Assembly (NCBI GenBank): GCA_963920665.1
Contig: OY987272.1
Span: 3,973,001 to 4,037,000 of the forward strand
Length of the DNA: 64,000 nucleotides
Direction: 5' to 3'
From: Straminergon stramineum
Lineage: Eukaryota; Streptophyta; Bryopsida; Hypnales; Calliergonaceae
Position numbers and translations under genes: made by a program. Shown in pieces: positions 1-13,343 of the stretch (the first letter of the stretch is position 1; every line of letters starts with the position of its first letter). A model generated the notes under the pieces. The model saw only the letters and a list, made by a program, of their open reading frames with translations. It was not told the origin of the DNA and did no database searches.

Positions 1-258
1 TAGGTAATCTTGAATAGGTGTATATGAAGTCTTTTTTTCGAATGGATTTTCTTCAAATTTTGATACAAGGTGGGAACATGTACCCTTTGAGTGGGAATGC
101 AATTTTTTTTCCCAATCAAGTACTTGGATCAAAAGTTATGTTGCCCTAAACTTTTCAAGCAGCTTAGGCAGTTTGGGGCAGCATATGCAAAACACATTGT
201 CTATTTTTGAAAGTTGGCAAGTGTGTGCCTTACAAGATACAAGATGCCCCCCCCCAAA

Positions 259-260
<2 letters not shown>

Positions 261-316
<56 letters not shown>
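261..316. repeat. (CAA)n microsatellite
   Basis: An uninterrupted run of CAA triplets follows a C-run and a short A-run. Read on the minus strand it gives a poly-leucine frame, which is a low-complexity artefact and not a gene. The tract is a likely length polymorphism. Confidence 0.95.
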
Positions 317-317
<1 letters not shown>

Positions 318-394
318 TGTGTAGTGTCAAAATCTCACTCTAGGAGGAGTTAAAGGTTGTTGGCCGTGTCAGGTAAGGTCCAAAACAAACCATT

Positions 395-612
395 TTTTCC
401 TAACTTCAAACGTTATAATCTTTCAATCCGTATGGTCAAAGTTTCTAAATTTTTTAACACACATTCCCATAGTAGTCTTGTACATATTTGTTTGGTTGAT
501 TTTGAAAGAAAACTTTTTTTTTCATTTTTTTCTCACTACCCTAAAAGGTGGAAATTTTTACAATTTGGGCCAAAAATGTGCCTTAGTCCCTTAGGGGGTA
601 GTTCATGAAAAT
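395..612. repeat. Dispersed repeat relic, copy A
   Basis: The sequence from the CTAACTTCAAACGTTATAAT word to the CCTTAGTCCCTTAGGGGG word matches 23788-23990 in the same orientation with point changes and small gaps. It also resembles the inner right part of the TTAA-flanked elements at 21952-22528 and 43276-48249 (the TCTTTCAATCCGTAYGGTCA word occurs in all). It is probably a degenerate member of the same broad transposon group. No coding sequence is visible. Confidence 0.6.
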
Positions 613-775
613 TTTGAAATCCAATATCTTTTCTACTATGAGTTGGAATGTCACGAATCAAAGTTTGTGTACCCCTACTTGCAAAGGGCTTTCCGATGGT
701 ACATAACATGAGCATGAGTGGAGGATGTATGGTCCAAGAGATCTTGACATAACAAACAAACAAAACAATCAAACT

Positions 776-1330
776 CATTTAACCCCTAAGTGTTCCGACG
801 TCCATTTTCTAGATGATGAATAGATTGAAACTCTAGTTTCATCCTCCTTATTGCTTGGATGCAAGTTATCCTCATTTTTGGAGATGCTTTATCAAGTTGT
901 TGCCCTATCTAAAGGGTGGATTTGGTCTTACTAGTGTACATTATTATTCTAAAATTACAAATGTCAAAGTATATCAAGTGGTTGACTAAGCCAAAATTGC
1001 ATTGACTTCAATTCAAAACTAGATTTGCCACAATGAGGTCCTAGATTTTAAGAACACAAAAATTTCAAAAAATCACCAAGTGAAGAGAACCTCATTCCAA
1101 ATCTGTTCCAATCAATTTTACTCAAAAAATGATAATATTTTGCTTCTCATCGAATTCAGAAGGAATTTTGAATTTTCCCTTTCAAATTTCATAAAAGAAA
1201 GTATTGATGATAGTATTGGTGAATTTAACCATATGGATGGAATCTATAACTGCAGTCACTGTACAACTTTTCTTTGTATATGAATTCCAAAATATGCTTC
1301 CAAATAACACTTTATAATGATTTTGCTCCA
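776..1330 (+). repeat. Dispersed 0.55-kb repeat, copy A
   Basis: This stretch is repeated in direct orientation at 18896-19440. Shared blocks include TATCAAGTGGTTGAC, CCAAAATTGCATTGACT and AGAGAACCTCATT. The left edge begins with TTAACCCCTAAG (copy B has TTAATCCTAAG), which resembles the left end of the piggyBac-type elements in this window. No matching right end was found, so the element may be truncated. No convincing reading frame. Confidence 0.65.
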
Positions 1331-3415
1331 ATTGTCAGTACGGGGTATTGAATTGAGGTCCCTTTCCGTTTCCCTCCTGCCTTGGATGTTGTGTGGCTGG
1401 CCAGTACGGTACTTGCCTGTTGCCCCAAAGAGATGATTCCAGAAGCACATTCCCTGCTGCCTGGGGAGGACCACTGTTGATATTGCACTTTGGAAAGGGA
1501 GGGACAGGGTATCAATCTACCTATTGGCTCTTTCAGGGACCCAACAATTAAAATATTCTCATGCAACATGAGTTTTTTTAGGGCCCCAGACTTCATATCC
1601 TAGGGAGTAGTATCCCAAACCCTCTGTGCCCACAATTTTTCAATGCAGTATAGTAGAACCGCCCATTACCAGCCACTTAAGCATTTTGTGCATAATCTGG
1701 AGTATTGGAAGGCATTGTTAAATTTTTGACACATAGAGAAATAGAAATGATGGGCATTGTCAAATTTTTATAATTTTTTTTCCTTAATTTCAAATTGTTA
1801 TGAATTTTAGAAGCCAAAAGTTGGCATGCTCCCATCCCCAATATATAGATTCTTCCATCACTACTCATTTAAAGACTAATTTGGCTCTAAAAATGAAGCA
1901 CATGTGTCATAAAAGTGATGGCTAGAAGATGGTTGGAAACCAAAAAACTCATGGTTAGATATCTGTCATCTCTCTATTGAATTTCCCATTACCTACATAT
2001 TGACCATGGGTCTTGGCTAGTCATGGGAGGTTCTACCTTATTAGGGTCTTTTAGAAGTACTAGAAAAATGACATAATTTTAGGTGTGTGGAATATTTGAA
2101 ACTTTATACACGGTGCAATATGGTTGTATTATGGTAATAGAGCCTTCGGAGAATGGTTTTGATTATAGTTAAAGAGGATTCAAATATGTATTAGTAAGAC
2201 ATTTCAAGTCTCGATTCTAAAAAAATTTACAGTAAATTATAAAAATTCTCCATATAGGTACCGGATCACCATTGACAAAGATTGATGATTTCAAATGAAG
2301 AACACAATCATTATTATTGCACATATTGTGGGTTTGAAAATGATTTGTCAAAAATGACTCTTTCACACATTTTACACAACAAATATTGTCACATTTTTCA
2401 CACCAAAATACACATGTTTTTGGGAGATTTGTATAACATTGTAATAGTAGAGTATTTCACAAAAAAAATAACATTGGAGAAATACTTGGTATTGTACTAA
2501 ATCATTTCATTACAATTTCATTTAGACTTGTCAAACTCCTAATTAAGGTACATATACAATTATACATGCTCTAAGAACTTCTTCTATCATAATAATAGAA
2601 ATACATAGCGAATTTTGAATTGTGCACATTCTTTCATACAATTTGGATGTACACTGAGATATTCTATTTTTGAAAGGATGAAATAAACATAAATCACTCC
2701 CAAAATGTCGAAATAGAATGATATCAATACATTTTGAATGGATACATATAATTAGCCATTTGGATAAATAGATGGTATTTTATCTACAAGATCCCTAATT
2801 ATTGATTTGAATAGCTATATCACTCCAATCAAGATTACAAGTTACACTTAATTGAAAAAAATTCAAAACTAGCATCTACTTCATAAGAATTTCTCTATGT
2901 CTATAGTTGAATTGATTCACTTTGTAACTATGTTCCTATTCAAACTTCCTCACTTTCATGGTAATTTAAAATAGATACACCACTAATAAAAGTCTCACTT
3001 TTTCTAAAAACACCCCTGCAATAGATCCTCACTTTGTATACATCTTCTAACCCAATATGTTACTATAGTTGAAGAAACAATTCTAAAACATTTACCTAGA
3101 AAACTATTACCCTTCATAACTTTTGAATACAATATCCAAATGTTACATTCTTTGGTGCATTAGAACCTCCATTCATTTTTCAATAAGAAAATAAAAAAGT
3201 TGTCCAATTTAATAATAATAGTAAATGTGAAACTATGTATCGTAGAAAAAGTGACACTTTTGGGTGTCCCTACCTTAGATGCCAAGCTTCCTCTGCTTTA
3301 GTCTAGGCCTCTTGGGCCAATGTTGTCCCTCGATCGCCACCGACATGACTGATCTGGCAAGTCCTAAAAGGTTAGTCCTCATACTGTACTAATCCTATAA
3401 TGACCTGGATTGAGA
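1331..3415. other. Intergenic, no gene recognised
   Basis: The first 350 bases (about 1331-1680) are less AT-rich than their surroundings and read open for about 90 codons on the minus strand, but the product is not recognised. From 1700 to 3240 the sequence is AT-rich with stops in every frame. A GTCCCTACCTTA word at about 3267-3278 matches the terminal repeat of the element at 27823-28240 and may be an orphan end. No RNA gene was seen. Confidence 0.5.
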
Positions 3416-3419
3416 ACCG

Positions 3420-3875
3420 GTGAAAGAATATGCCGGCGGGTATAACGCCCTCCCCCCGAACAGGATCAACGCGAAAACGGAAGGAAGAGAAAGGTCAGGG
3501 CTCCCAAGACACAACAGAGAGCTCAAGCGCCTCATCTGCAGGCACGGAGCACCGCAATCATTCTGTCCCCCTCTCGCAATAGTAATCTTAGTCGTAAAGT
3601 AAGTCGTCATGGCCATGGATCCAGCCCTGTCGCCCCAATTCTAACTTGCCATAGCCCAACTCACATTCTCGCAGGCACCCGAATTTGCGTCCCGGAAGAA
3701 GAAGCAGAAACCGAGAACACCCACCAACCCATTCACGCGCCAGGAGCTTCGTCGCATTGCTACCTGCACGGAGAATCTGCTATTTTTGAGGGTGCACGTG
3801 TTTCATTGCCAGCACTGGCAGCATTGCGGATCTACGCAATTTGTCAAGGAAGCGTGCATTCCTGAGCTCTTCATC
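3420..3875 (+). promoter_or_regulatory. Probable promoter/5' UTR of the branching enzyme gene
   Basis: Base composition shifts abruptly from AT-rich to mixed with many CpG pairs just upstream of the first coding exon, as is common for plant promoters and 5' UTRs. No confident TATA box or transcription start can be placed by eye. The assignment rests on position and composition only. Confidence 0.4.
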
Positions 3876-6800
3876 ATGCTTGCAGTGCCTGCTTGCCATG
3901 GCCCTGCTACTCATCTGCTATCTTCTTCAAATCAGGTGCTTCAAAGTCTCCGTCTGTCTCTGTGGGGTAGGGTTCGCTCTGGTTTGATCAAAGTGGAGTG
4001 AAAGATTGTGTATTGGGATCCAAGACCAATGCGATTCTTGGTTGGAAAGATCGTGCTTCTTGAGACGACGAGGCTCTTTGTTGCAGGCTGTATGGAATTG
4101 AGGTTGTTTTGGTGTGGCGGTTTCGTAATTTTGAGGGTGAAACTCCAGTTGACGAGGGTGGGGTAGAGAGGTGGGAGTTGTACTGGAAAGAAACATGATT
4201 CTTTTTTATGAGCACTATCTTGAATTTGCTCAGGGCTTTGATGCAATGCAGGCTGAAGGCAGACGCTTAGCGTGCTGGGACGTTCTAGGGGGGCAGCGCT
4301 TTCAGAGGTCGATGTGGGGCGTTGGAGGAGTGAGTTTCGGACTTGGGTCTGTTTCATCAATTTTATATTAGGGCTTGTCAGAGTTTGCGATTTTAGCTCT
4401 GGAATTCTGTCATTTGTTTTCCATTAGGGTTGCCAAAGTTTCAGCTGCGTGTCTCTGTCATTTGTTTATATTAGGGGTTGTGAGAGTTTTGTTTTCAATT
4501 CTGGCTCCGAGCGATGTTGAGGCTCAGAATCTTGCTCAAATTAGTAACCCCTTTGAAGAGATTCCAATGTGCTGTCCTCAGAGTGTCTCCATTCTCGGAG
4601 CACAAGTCTTGACCTTTGACTCCCGCTTCTCAAATCTTGCCCAATCAAATGGACTTCTAGCTGTTCGTCTGTATCTCGTTTTGGGGCATGTGCAAATAGT
4701 CCTCTTTAATCGCGCTGTCTGAAAGTGACAAATGGGATCTAGTCACATGTTCCCAACTTGTGAAAGTTTCTCCCAATCAGAGGTGTACGCGACATGAAAG
4801 ATTCACAGGAGAAATGGGGAATATGGAAATGCAGAGTGTACAATTAGAGAGGTTCGAGTGTAGAGTTCCAACTTGTGGAAAGGTTTTCCAATCAGATGTG
4901 TTCGCAACATGGGAGATTCGCAGGAGATGTTGGGAATTAGCCAGTACAGAATGGGCCATTCGAGAAAGTGAGTTTTGAGCCTTCACTTTGGAGTTCTGTC
5001 TGCCAAAAGACCTGCTTTTGTTCATGTATGTTTTCCACAATTTGCAGCAAACGCGGAGCTTGAGCTTCAAGGCCAGCTCTCCTTCCCCAGTGAAGGCCAC
5101 AAGTTTGAAAACGGATAAGTCAGACAAGCCAGCCGGATGGAAGGACACGAGCGAAGTGGTGGAGGAGAAGTTGGGGGTGGTGGAGGTAGACCCTATGCTC
5201 GCCGCTCACCAGGACCATCTCCGTTACCGAATGAAAGAGTTCGTGAAACGCAAGTCCGACATTGAGAAGGTGGAGGGAAGCTTGGCCGACTTTGCCAAAG
5301 GTGAGCCTAACTTTGTTGCACATTCCGTTCTTGAATATCATGGAAGACCCCCTGGTGAAGCAGGAATGTAGGGTCTTGGAAGGAATTTAGGACCTCTGAT
5401 CCCGTACATTGCAAGCCTGTTGACCTATCAATCATTGTTAGAATGCAAGTATTTATAAACAATGTATCCTTTCAGTTGAGTGGGTTGCCGAAGGAATGAA
5501 AGGAAGGGCTTCCATAATGCAATGCAATTGGGGTTTATCCGCGAGAGAGTTTTGTGTTGCTATGCACAACAGCATTAAGAGCGTTATCCCAAAACTTAGA
5601 CTTAACGAATTCTGGATCTTGAAAAACTTTGTTTTGAGGTTTATGGATTTCCATGCCGAAGTTCGTTGCATCCCTCTTCTATCTAATGATGGCGTTGTCT
5701 CCTAGCTTGTTGAGTCTCTAGTAGTCTGCAATCAGGAGGCTCTTAATTAACCCTTAATGGACCTAGAATCCTAAGTTTGTCCTCTTGTATTTTTAAGAAG
5801 TTTCTAGTAGGTCATATGTGGCTTTCTTTGCACAATAATTTTTTTCAGTTTTTTTTCTGGCCCATGCAATGTTCTTCACTGATTCTGGTAACTCTAAATT
5901 TTGGTTCCATCTGAATTATGTTTTTCTCAATATTATCGAATGAATTGGTCGTATTAAACCATGAACCCTCAAGTCTTTTGGGATTAACCCTAAACTGGGG
6001 GATCCGATTGAGACTCTGAAATTCTATGGGTCAACATTATTCCCTTATTCGATGCTATTCTACCTGATGTTTCTGCTACGTGCAACTTAGCAGTTTATCA
6101 GTTCAACTTATGTGAAGCTCACCTCAAATTCAGACACGTTCGTATTGAATATTTTTATTCGGCTTTATTTTGGAAACTGGGTGTCCAGTACCGAGGTGCT
6201 GACAGGGGCTTTGTTGTTGTGTAGGTTATGAGAAGTATGGGTTTACCCGGGAAGAAGATTGCATCGTGTATAGGGAGTGGGCTCCCGCAGCAGCGTGAGT
6301 TTTCCCCTACTGTTCATGATTCTTGACTGTGATTCTGGATAGTGCTTCATTACACCCACCCCAGGCGACCGTCCATTTCTTTTCCCAATTTATAATTCTT
6401 TATCTTACCCCGAAGTGCCTCAACTGAAATTCGAAAGCCCTCTCAGGAAGCTATCACTAGTAGTCGATTATTGCAAGTTCAAAAATGTATTTGTTGGACA
6501 TGGTTTCATCTTTGTGCTATACACTTTGTTGCTTTCTTTGACGCTTCCTAAACGATTTATTTCAACTCCTAAAGACACAGAAACAACCACTGTTGGTCAT
6601 TTGGTCACTTCGTGGTTAGTTACAAAAATATTGCCTTAAGCATTGCTACACTGGATTGGTGCAAATCTTTCCATGATCGAAAATCCTCTTTTGCTGGCTC
6701 GGGACCAAAGGGGAGGAAGCTTTGCATTGAAAAAAAATCTACAGACAGTAATTTTGAGGGCGTTCAAGTAGGCTGGAACTCTAAATGCGAGCCAGTGCTG

Positions 6801-9800
6801 CAGTTTGCTAGGTCCTCTCGAAGAGTAGCTGCTTGGTAGTAGTAGCACTAAAGTGAGTTTTGCTGGATCCCTATTTGGTATTGAAACCTGATCCTTTTTG
6901 TTGTTGTGCACAGGGCTGCTCAATTGATTGGTGACTTCAATAACTGGAGTGGCAGCAAACATACCATGAAAAGAGACGAGTTCGGTGTGTGGTCGATCCG
7001 GTTGGCCGACGAGGGCGGTGTTTCTGTCATCCCTCATGGCTCCAGAGTGAAGTTCAGGATGCAGAAGGGTGATGGGACTTGGGTTGATCGTATTCCTGCT
7101 TGGATCAAATTTGCCGTGGTGGATCCTAATGTCTTCGCTGCGTATTACGATGGTGTTTACTGGAACCCGCCTGCATCTGAAAGGTAAAATCCTTAGGTGT
7201 TTATTATTGTTGTGGCCATCCTTGTTTCACATCCACTCTCAGTAGAAGAAACAAATAAATGGGCTTGAATCCCATCCCTCCAAACCAGTCATTCCAATTG
7301 TTTCATGAACAATGTTCCTAAACTGGGATCCTCCATTTCCGTCTCTTCAAACATTTTGGCATGTATGGTGGGGAAGAATGTTGGAAATGCAATATTCCTC
7401 GGAAAGGGAATTGCGAATCGGAGATGTGAAAGAAAACAATCAAGTTTTTTGTCCTCGATATGTACTTCTAGTGAACTTTTGAAAGTAGATATGTAGGAAC
7501 GCCCACTTCTATCTTTTAGAGAGAGCTATTTTTCATATTCAATTGAATCCTACACCATTTCACATCAGTTCATTTATTTTTAGGTCATGGGTTCAGGGAG
7601 GTGATGGAAATGGGTGCTTCCGTCGTCTGCCTCGCATTGTTTTTCTCAGCAGCCTCGTTTATCACTCCATATTGTCGTTATTGATATTATTACTCTCATT
7701 AATAACGCCTTTTCATGTCGACAATGCTGCTATTGTTGCATGGCAGTTTATGATACTTGGCACCATTGTTTGCATGAACTTAGTTTAATGCGGACAACTA
7801 CTCAGGTACCGAAATCTTCCATATTCTCGTATTCTAAAGATGAGCCTGGGTTGCAGATATGAGTTCAAGCATCCCCGCGTAGCAAAACCTGCAGCGCCGC
7901 TCATTTATGAAGCTCATGTGGGAATGAGCTCCAAAGAGCCCCAAGTGGCGTCCTACAGGCAGTTTGCAGACGAAGTGCTACCTCGGATTAAGGCTAACAA
8001 TTACAACACCATTCAGCTTATGGCAATCATGGAGCATGCTTACTACGGTTGCTTTGGGTACCATGTCACAAATTTCTTCGCTGCCAGCAGCCGGAGTGGG
8101 AGTCCCGAGGATCTCAAGTATTTGATAGACAAAGCCCATTCAATGGGGCTCCGTGTGTTGATGGACGTGGTTCACAGCCACGCAAGCACAAATGCTGTGG
8201 ATGGGTTGGCGGGGTACGACTTGGGCCAGGGTGCTCAGGACTCCTACTTCCACACAGGTACAGTGATGTTGTTTTGTTAGGTGCAGTTATGTCGTTAAGT
8301 TTTAACAACATTAGGTGGAATATGATTTTTTGTAGTAGGGAACACAACATTTATAATCAGTGCATTTAAAAAAAATTTTGATTGCCATTTAGGCCGACCT
8401 TTCTAGATTCTTCTGTAGTTTTGAAGCGACTGTTTATATATTTGATTCATTTTACGCCCAGCTTGATTTTTTCTTGGTAGTAATTCCGACAGCCTTGGTA
8501 TGCATTATTTGGATACTTGCCTCCGAAAGCTCCTTCGATAAGATTAGGCAAGAATTAGCGTAGCCTTCAACCTTTGATAGCCATGTTACCAGATTCTTCA
8601 AAACTTTTAGAGCAACTGTTTATTTTTGAGATTTTTTCTGGCTCGTTTTGACTTCCTTTATGTAGTAAACCCACATTTTCGACTACTTGCCCTCAAATGT
8701 CATCTTTTGCTAAAGTTTGTGCACAACAATTTCATTCGACAGGTGCCCGGGGTTACCACAAACTGTGGGACAGCCGCCTGTTCAACTACGGCTCCTGGGA
8801 AGTGCAGCGTTTCCTGCTTTCCAATCTGAGGTGGTGGATGGAGGAGTACATGTTTGATGGCTTCCGGTTTGACGGCATCACGTCGATGCTGTATCACCAC
8901 CACGGCCTCAACATGTGCTTCACTGGGAACTACAATGAGTATTTCAGTGAATCCACGGAGACTGAAGCAGTGACGTATTTGATGCTTGCAAACGAGCTCG
9001 TCCACTCTATATACCCTGACGCTACAGTCATTGCGGAAGACGTCTCAGGCATGCCCACTCTCTGCCGTCCTGTGACCGAAGGAGGTGTGGGCTTTGATTA
9101 CCGTTTGGCTATGGCTATTCCTGACAAGTGGATTCAGTACCTGAAAGAGAGGAAGGATGAGGAATGGTCTATGGGCGATATTGTGTATACTCTAGTGAAT
9201 CGGAGGTACACTGAGGCATGTGTTGGTTACGCCGAGAGCCACGATCAGGTAATGGCAACCGTTTGGGTCTTGGTCCCCTTTTTGAAAGCATTCTAATGCA
9301 CTAAAGTATGTAGTATTTAGATACTGTTCGAAGAAATTATGAATTGTTGAAGTTTGAAGTAGCAAGGTCTCAATCAGGAGCCTAGACTACTGCATTTGAT
9401 TTATAAGTATTCATCTGGTGGAAGGATCTTTGATTGTGATAGAACCAAGAATTGATTCTCATCTCTTGCAAGTAATGGATTTTGATCTTATATTGTGGTA
9501 GGTCTTGTCCCATTTTGAGAGGATTTCAATGCATCAAAATATGTAAAGTATTTGGATGGTGTATGAGTAAGTTATGAATGGTTGAAGTCTGAAGTAGTAA
9601 GGTCCCAATCGTGAGCCTAGATGACTACCCGTGTACCAGAGGTATTGCATCTATGAAGTATCATTTGGGAGCGTCTTTGCCCGATATAGAACGTAAAAGT
9701 TGATTTCATTTCTTACAAGTCACGTTTGTACAAGGTTGACTTTTCAACTCATGGGAAAAGGAATCCGACGGAAGGGGTTCCTACCTCACTGTAGTTGTTA

Positions 9801-12800
9801 TATATCTCAATCTGAAACACAACTTTCTAACTCCCTTTGGTGTTTTCTGCAGTCTATGGTTGGGGATAAGACGTTTGCATTTTTATTGATGGACAAGGAA
9901 ATGTACTACAGCATGTCAGCTCAGCAACCAGCAAATCTGACTGTGGATCGAGGAATTGCACTCCACAAGGTCCATCCGAGCCTTTTTTTCAAGTTACATT
10001 ACTGCGTGTTTATTTATATAATTGAAATTTTTCCAGGGTATACGGTAGTCAAGTTACTGAAAGCTTTTTTGAACTGCAGATGATTCATTTTATTACCATG
10101 GCTCTCGGTGGGGAGGGTTACTTGAACTTCATGGGCAATGAGGTAAACATTTTATATCTGGCATTGAAGTTGTTTGATTTGTAAATTTTAGGTTCACATA
10201 TTATTTTCTTATACGGTGTCTCATTGTAAGATACTAGGTCTTGTGCTAGTGCTTTTTCTTCCCCTTTTCTCACCATAAAATATCTAGAGAATCTTCGTCC
10301 TCATATGATAGATATTATCTTACTCTGATTAAGAGTTTGTTGGGAGCTGCAGTTCGGCCACCCAGAGTGGATTGACTTCCCTAGACAAGGCAATAACTGG
10401 TCATTCGACAAGTGCCGAAGGCGGTGGGACCTCTTGGAATCGGACCATCTCCGGTACAAGGTACTTTTTTGGAAGTGTGCCCTCTAAAGGACCAAGAAGT
10501 TCCAATTATTGCTCTTGTTTATAATTTGCAGTTTTGTTTGGGTCATATGGGATTTTCTTTGGTCTGTTCTATCTATTTTTGGACCAACACATGCAATGTT
10601 CCTCACTGATTGTGGGGATATAAAATTTGTCACCTTTTGAGTTATATTTCCACAGTATGATCAATTAAATTAGCCATTTTAAAACAGTGAACTCTTGGTC
10701 CTTACGGGTTTAATCATAATATTTTTCAACAGTGCTTGTGATGTCGCCTAGTTTGCCATGCTAATGCTTTATTTGCATTTGTTACCATGCCTCTGTAGCA
10801 AACCATAGATCTCAAAGTAGTGTTTGAATGAGGATGCAAGAGACCACTTTTTGGCCTCATGCTTTTTTAGTCTTTTTGAAGTGTTAATATGAGGATTTCT
10901 ATTTGTTCAAATAATTATTTTTTGAGCGGGCACATGCTATTTTCTTCACTCAATTTAAGGATAGGAAGATTTTGTACATGTAGTTTATACTTTTCACAGT
11001 ATGACCAATCAAAATAAGCAAATTAAGATCATGAATTTGTTGTCCTTCAAAGGGTTAAACTATTTGGTTGTAGCAGAGAACACGGTTCTGCAATGATCTG
11101 ACAGTGATATGTTTCTTTGGGCAGTTCATGAATGCTTTCAATAGAGCGATGATTGCGCTTGCCGAAGAATTTCAATTCGTGAGTTCCTCGAAGCAGTACA
11201 TCTCCTGTACAAGTGAGACAGAAAAGGTAAGTAATCTCTCTCTTGCTCATCTTTTACAGTTGTGCCTCTATACCAGTTATCAATTGTGAGTAACAATATG
11301 TTAACCCTTGTTCATGAACTAACCAACAGATCTAATGTTAAGAAAATTGCTGGTGTATTTAAATTCTATCAATTTTAAAAATCCATAACATTCATATTTC
11401 TTCCAATATAATGTTCAATTCCATTCTACATATATCTAACACTAGTGGGAGTTCAAAAAGTCTAACCATCCCCTTAACATTTGTTGCAGGAGTAGCTAAT
11501 AACTCATGCAGATATTTTTACTTATAATAAGGCAACCTTTCCATAAGCTTCGTTGTGCATGTCATGTCATTTGATTTCCTTAGCTATGTCTAAGCGATAA
11601 TCTCCTTTCAGTTTTTTTGCTTTACTTACATCATTATTAACCCTATGGTGCCTAAATGGTCAAAAGTGTCCATTTTTCATATTTACAGGAGTTGAATTGA
11701 ATCATTTTGGAAGCTTCAAGGGAAAAAGAGAAATATACGAATAGAATGAAGAAACCAATAGAAAGAACAAAACTGTTGTTGAAGCTCCTTTTTTGGCTAT
11801 GAACTTCCAAAGTGGATTTTCCATTTATTAATTCAAGAGTTGAACTGCCTATGGATTTGTGTAAAGTATTGAATTGGTTGCTTCTGCAATTCTTTTGACT
11901 TCCTCACTAAACTTGTGTTTGGGTGATTTCTAGCTCATTGTATTCGAAAGAGGAGACCTGGTCTTCGTCTTCAACTTCCATCCGACAAGAACATACTCTG
12001 GGTAAGGTGTACATAGTGGAATGGGAGATTATGATTATATTGAGTTCTGTAACATTGTGACAATCAATATTCATGCATGTAGAAGAGGCATTGGAAAAGT
12101 ACTTTCGGGTTTGTAGGACTTAGGAAGGTGGTCTAGCACCCTTTCATTGTTGTCGAACTCCTTACTATGCAACTTCTTGAGACATTAGAGCGTGATAGTG
12201 AGAGTACAAAGTGTGTGTCATGAGAGCATGATAGTGAGTTTCATACTCGGTACATCATTTCCTAGGTTAGAGTGCAAAGCATTTGATATTAGAGAAGTGG
12301 TACTCCAAAGGGCTAGATGTTTTCTCATTCTACATGCAATTGTGTTCTATGCAGGATGAAGGTGGGCTGTGAAATTCCTGGTAAATATCGAATCTGTCTG
12401 GATAGCGATGCTGGGGAGTTTGGAGGTCATTCCCGGGTAAGCGTTGATTGCCAACAACATTTGGAGCAGGGATAATTTAAGAGTTGACACAAGCAATTAC
12501 TAGCTTAGGGATTTGCATTTCAGGTCCATGAGTTGTGTGAATGTTGGTTTTGGTTTCTTTTGCATGTAAGTGAGGATATTAATTGACTTCGTACAGACTC
12601 ATTTCTATCGTAGATTGCTCTTCAATGGATAAGTGCACATGAAATGAGGTTGTTTAACAACAGATCAGTGTCTTAGTATTCCATTCTATATGTGCACCTC
12701 CTGACCCATGTTTCCTATTCCTTTTTCATTTTGCAGGTGGACCACAATGTTGATCACTTCACTAATCCCGAGGGGGAGCCAGGGAAGCCAGAGACTAATT

Positions 12801-13343
12801 TCAACAACCGACCTCACTCCTTCATGGTTATGTCTCCAAGTCGCAGTTGCCAGGTGAGCAATCTTTCTATTTATTAAAATGGTGAATTCAGTGACATTGA
12901 CACGGTTTCAGCCATCTGACCGAAACCTTGGATCTAAAGCGTTTCTAGTTTTTGAAGTCCTTGGAACTCGACCACAATTTTGGCACTTTGAAACATGCCA
13001 TTTGAATTTAAATGACCATCTCTTTGGTTTTTGCTTGACACAGTGCTCATGAGATGCTCTAAATTCGCCGCTTATGAGGGTTAATTATCACTGAATTTTG
13101 AATTTTTGAGGGTGTAATAGAATTCAAATAAAAGCACTCGAGATATATTAATGACACATCTATAATTATCGTCGTGTTGATATTCTTTGCATCGTAAGTT
13201 GAAGTCCTGGAATTTCCTATTGAACATGGTTTGATAATTTGATAATTTTTGATACTCATTTCTTCTCTCAGGTACCTCCCTTACATGACACTAATTTAAA
13301 GCTTCTTTCGTGATTGCAGGTGTATTACAAAGTACCGGAGTGA
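3876..13343 (+). CDS. SBE1: Starch branching enzyme I (class B), plastid-targeted
   Basis: 1,4-alpha-glucan branching enzyme: it cuts alpha-1,4 chains and rejoins them as alpha-1,6 branches during starch synthesis in the plastid. I reconstruct 14 coding exons with consistent phases: 3876-3935, 5048-5300, 6225-6294, 6914-7183, 7857-8257, 8743-9248, 9853-9969, 10080-10142, 10353-10460, 11125-11226, 11934-12001, 12355-12436, 12737-12853, 13320-13343 (746 aa). All borders are GT..AG. The order is a Ser/Thr-rich transit-like leader, an N-terminal CBM48-like module ([14 protein letters not shown]), a GH13 barrel and a C-terminal beta domain. GH13 motifs are DVVHSHAS (near 321), GFRFDGITS (nucleophile D395), AEDVSGMP (acid/base E450) and ESHDQ (H518, D519). 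[19 protein letters not shown] and [14 protein letters not shown] point to type I rather than type II. Exon 1 is the least certain: it has the first ATG in a frame that joins exon 2 in phase 0. The enzyme looks intact. Confidence 0.93.
4528..4735 (+). repeat. Source segment of a duplicated intron fragment
   Basis: This piece of branching-enzyme intron 1 is repeated at about 31530-31745 in the same orientation (shared blocks CATTCTCGGAGCACAAGTC and TAGCTGTTCGTCTGTA). It shows that non-coding sequence from this gene was captured and moved about 27 kb away, next to broken gene pieces. Confidence 0.8.
5744..5995. repeat. Intronic short repeat, family member 1
   Basis: Lies in intron 2 of the branching enzyme gene. 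It shares the order of words (AGAAGTT, GGCCCATGCAATGTTC, CACTGATT, TTATGTTTT..CA, ATGAACCCTCAAGTC) with 10470-10720 and 10800-11060 in later introns of the same gene. The edges carry TTAACCC and GGGATTAA, suggesting a decayed TTAA-inserting miniature transposon. Confidence 0.55.
10470..10720. repeat. Intronic short repeat, family member 2
   Basis: Lies in the intron between exons 9 and 10. The left edge CCCTCTAAAGGACCAAGA is an imperfect inverted match to the right edge CTTGGTCCTTACGGG, which is followed by TTAA. This is a miniature inverted-repeat element related to 5744-5995 and 10800-11060. Confidence 0.6.
10800..11060. repeat. Intronic short repeat, family member 3
   Basis: Second copy in the same intron as member 2, more diverged. 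The right edge CCTTCAAAGGG is followed by TTAA. Inner words such as CACATGCTATTTTCTTCACT and TTTTCACAGTATGACCAATC align with member 2. Confidence 0.5.
11641..11830 (+). repeat. Intronic repeat shared with the tetraspanin gene intron
   Basis: In the intron before exon 11. Words CCTAAATGGTC, GGAGTTGA, AAGCTTCAAGG and AATAGAAAG recur in the same order at about 40800-40910, inside intron 1 of the tetraspanin gene. This is a low-copy dispersed repeat that tolerates intronic positions. It begins with TTAACCC. Confidence 0.5.

Noticed and set aside
136..330. Minus-strand frame with a long leucine run
   Set aside because: It is the translation of the CAA microsatellite; no gene structure supports it.
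1312..1596. Minus-strand frame of about 94 codons as a gene
   Set aside because: No recognisable motif, no splice context and a neighbouring overlapping frame of similar length; left unassigned.
4988..5371. Start of the branching enzyme at 4988 as a continuous frame
   Set aside because: Residues before 5048 are intron; a CAG acceptor at 5045-5047 and a GT donor at 5301 define the exon, and the homologous part begins within it.
8114..9005. Minus-strand open frames inside the branching enzyme exons
   Set aside because: They are antisense shadows of well-supported exons.
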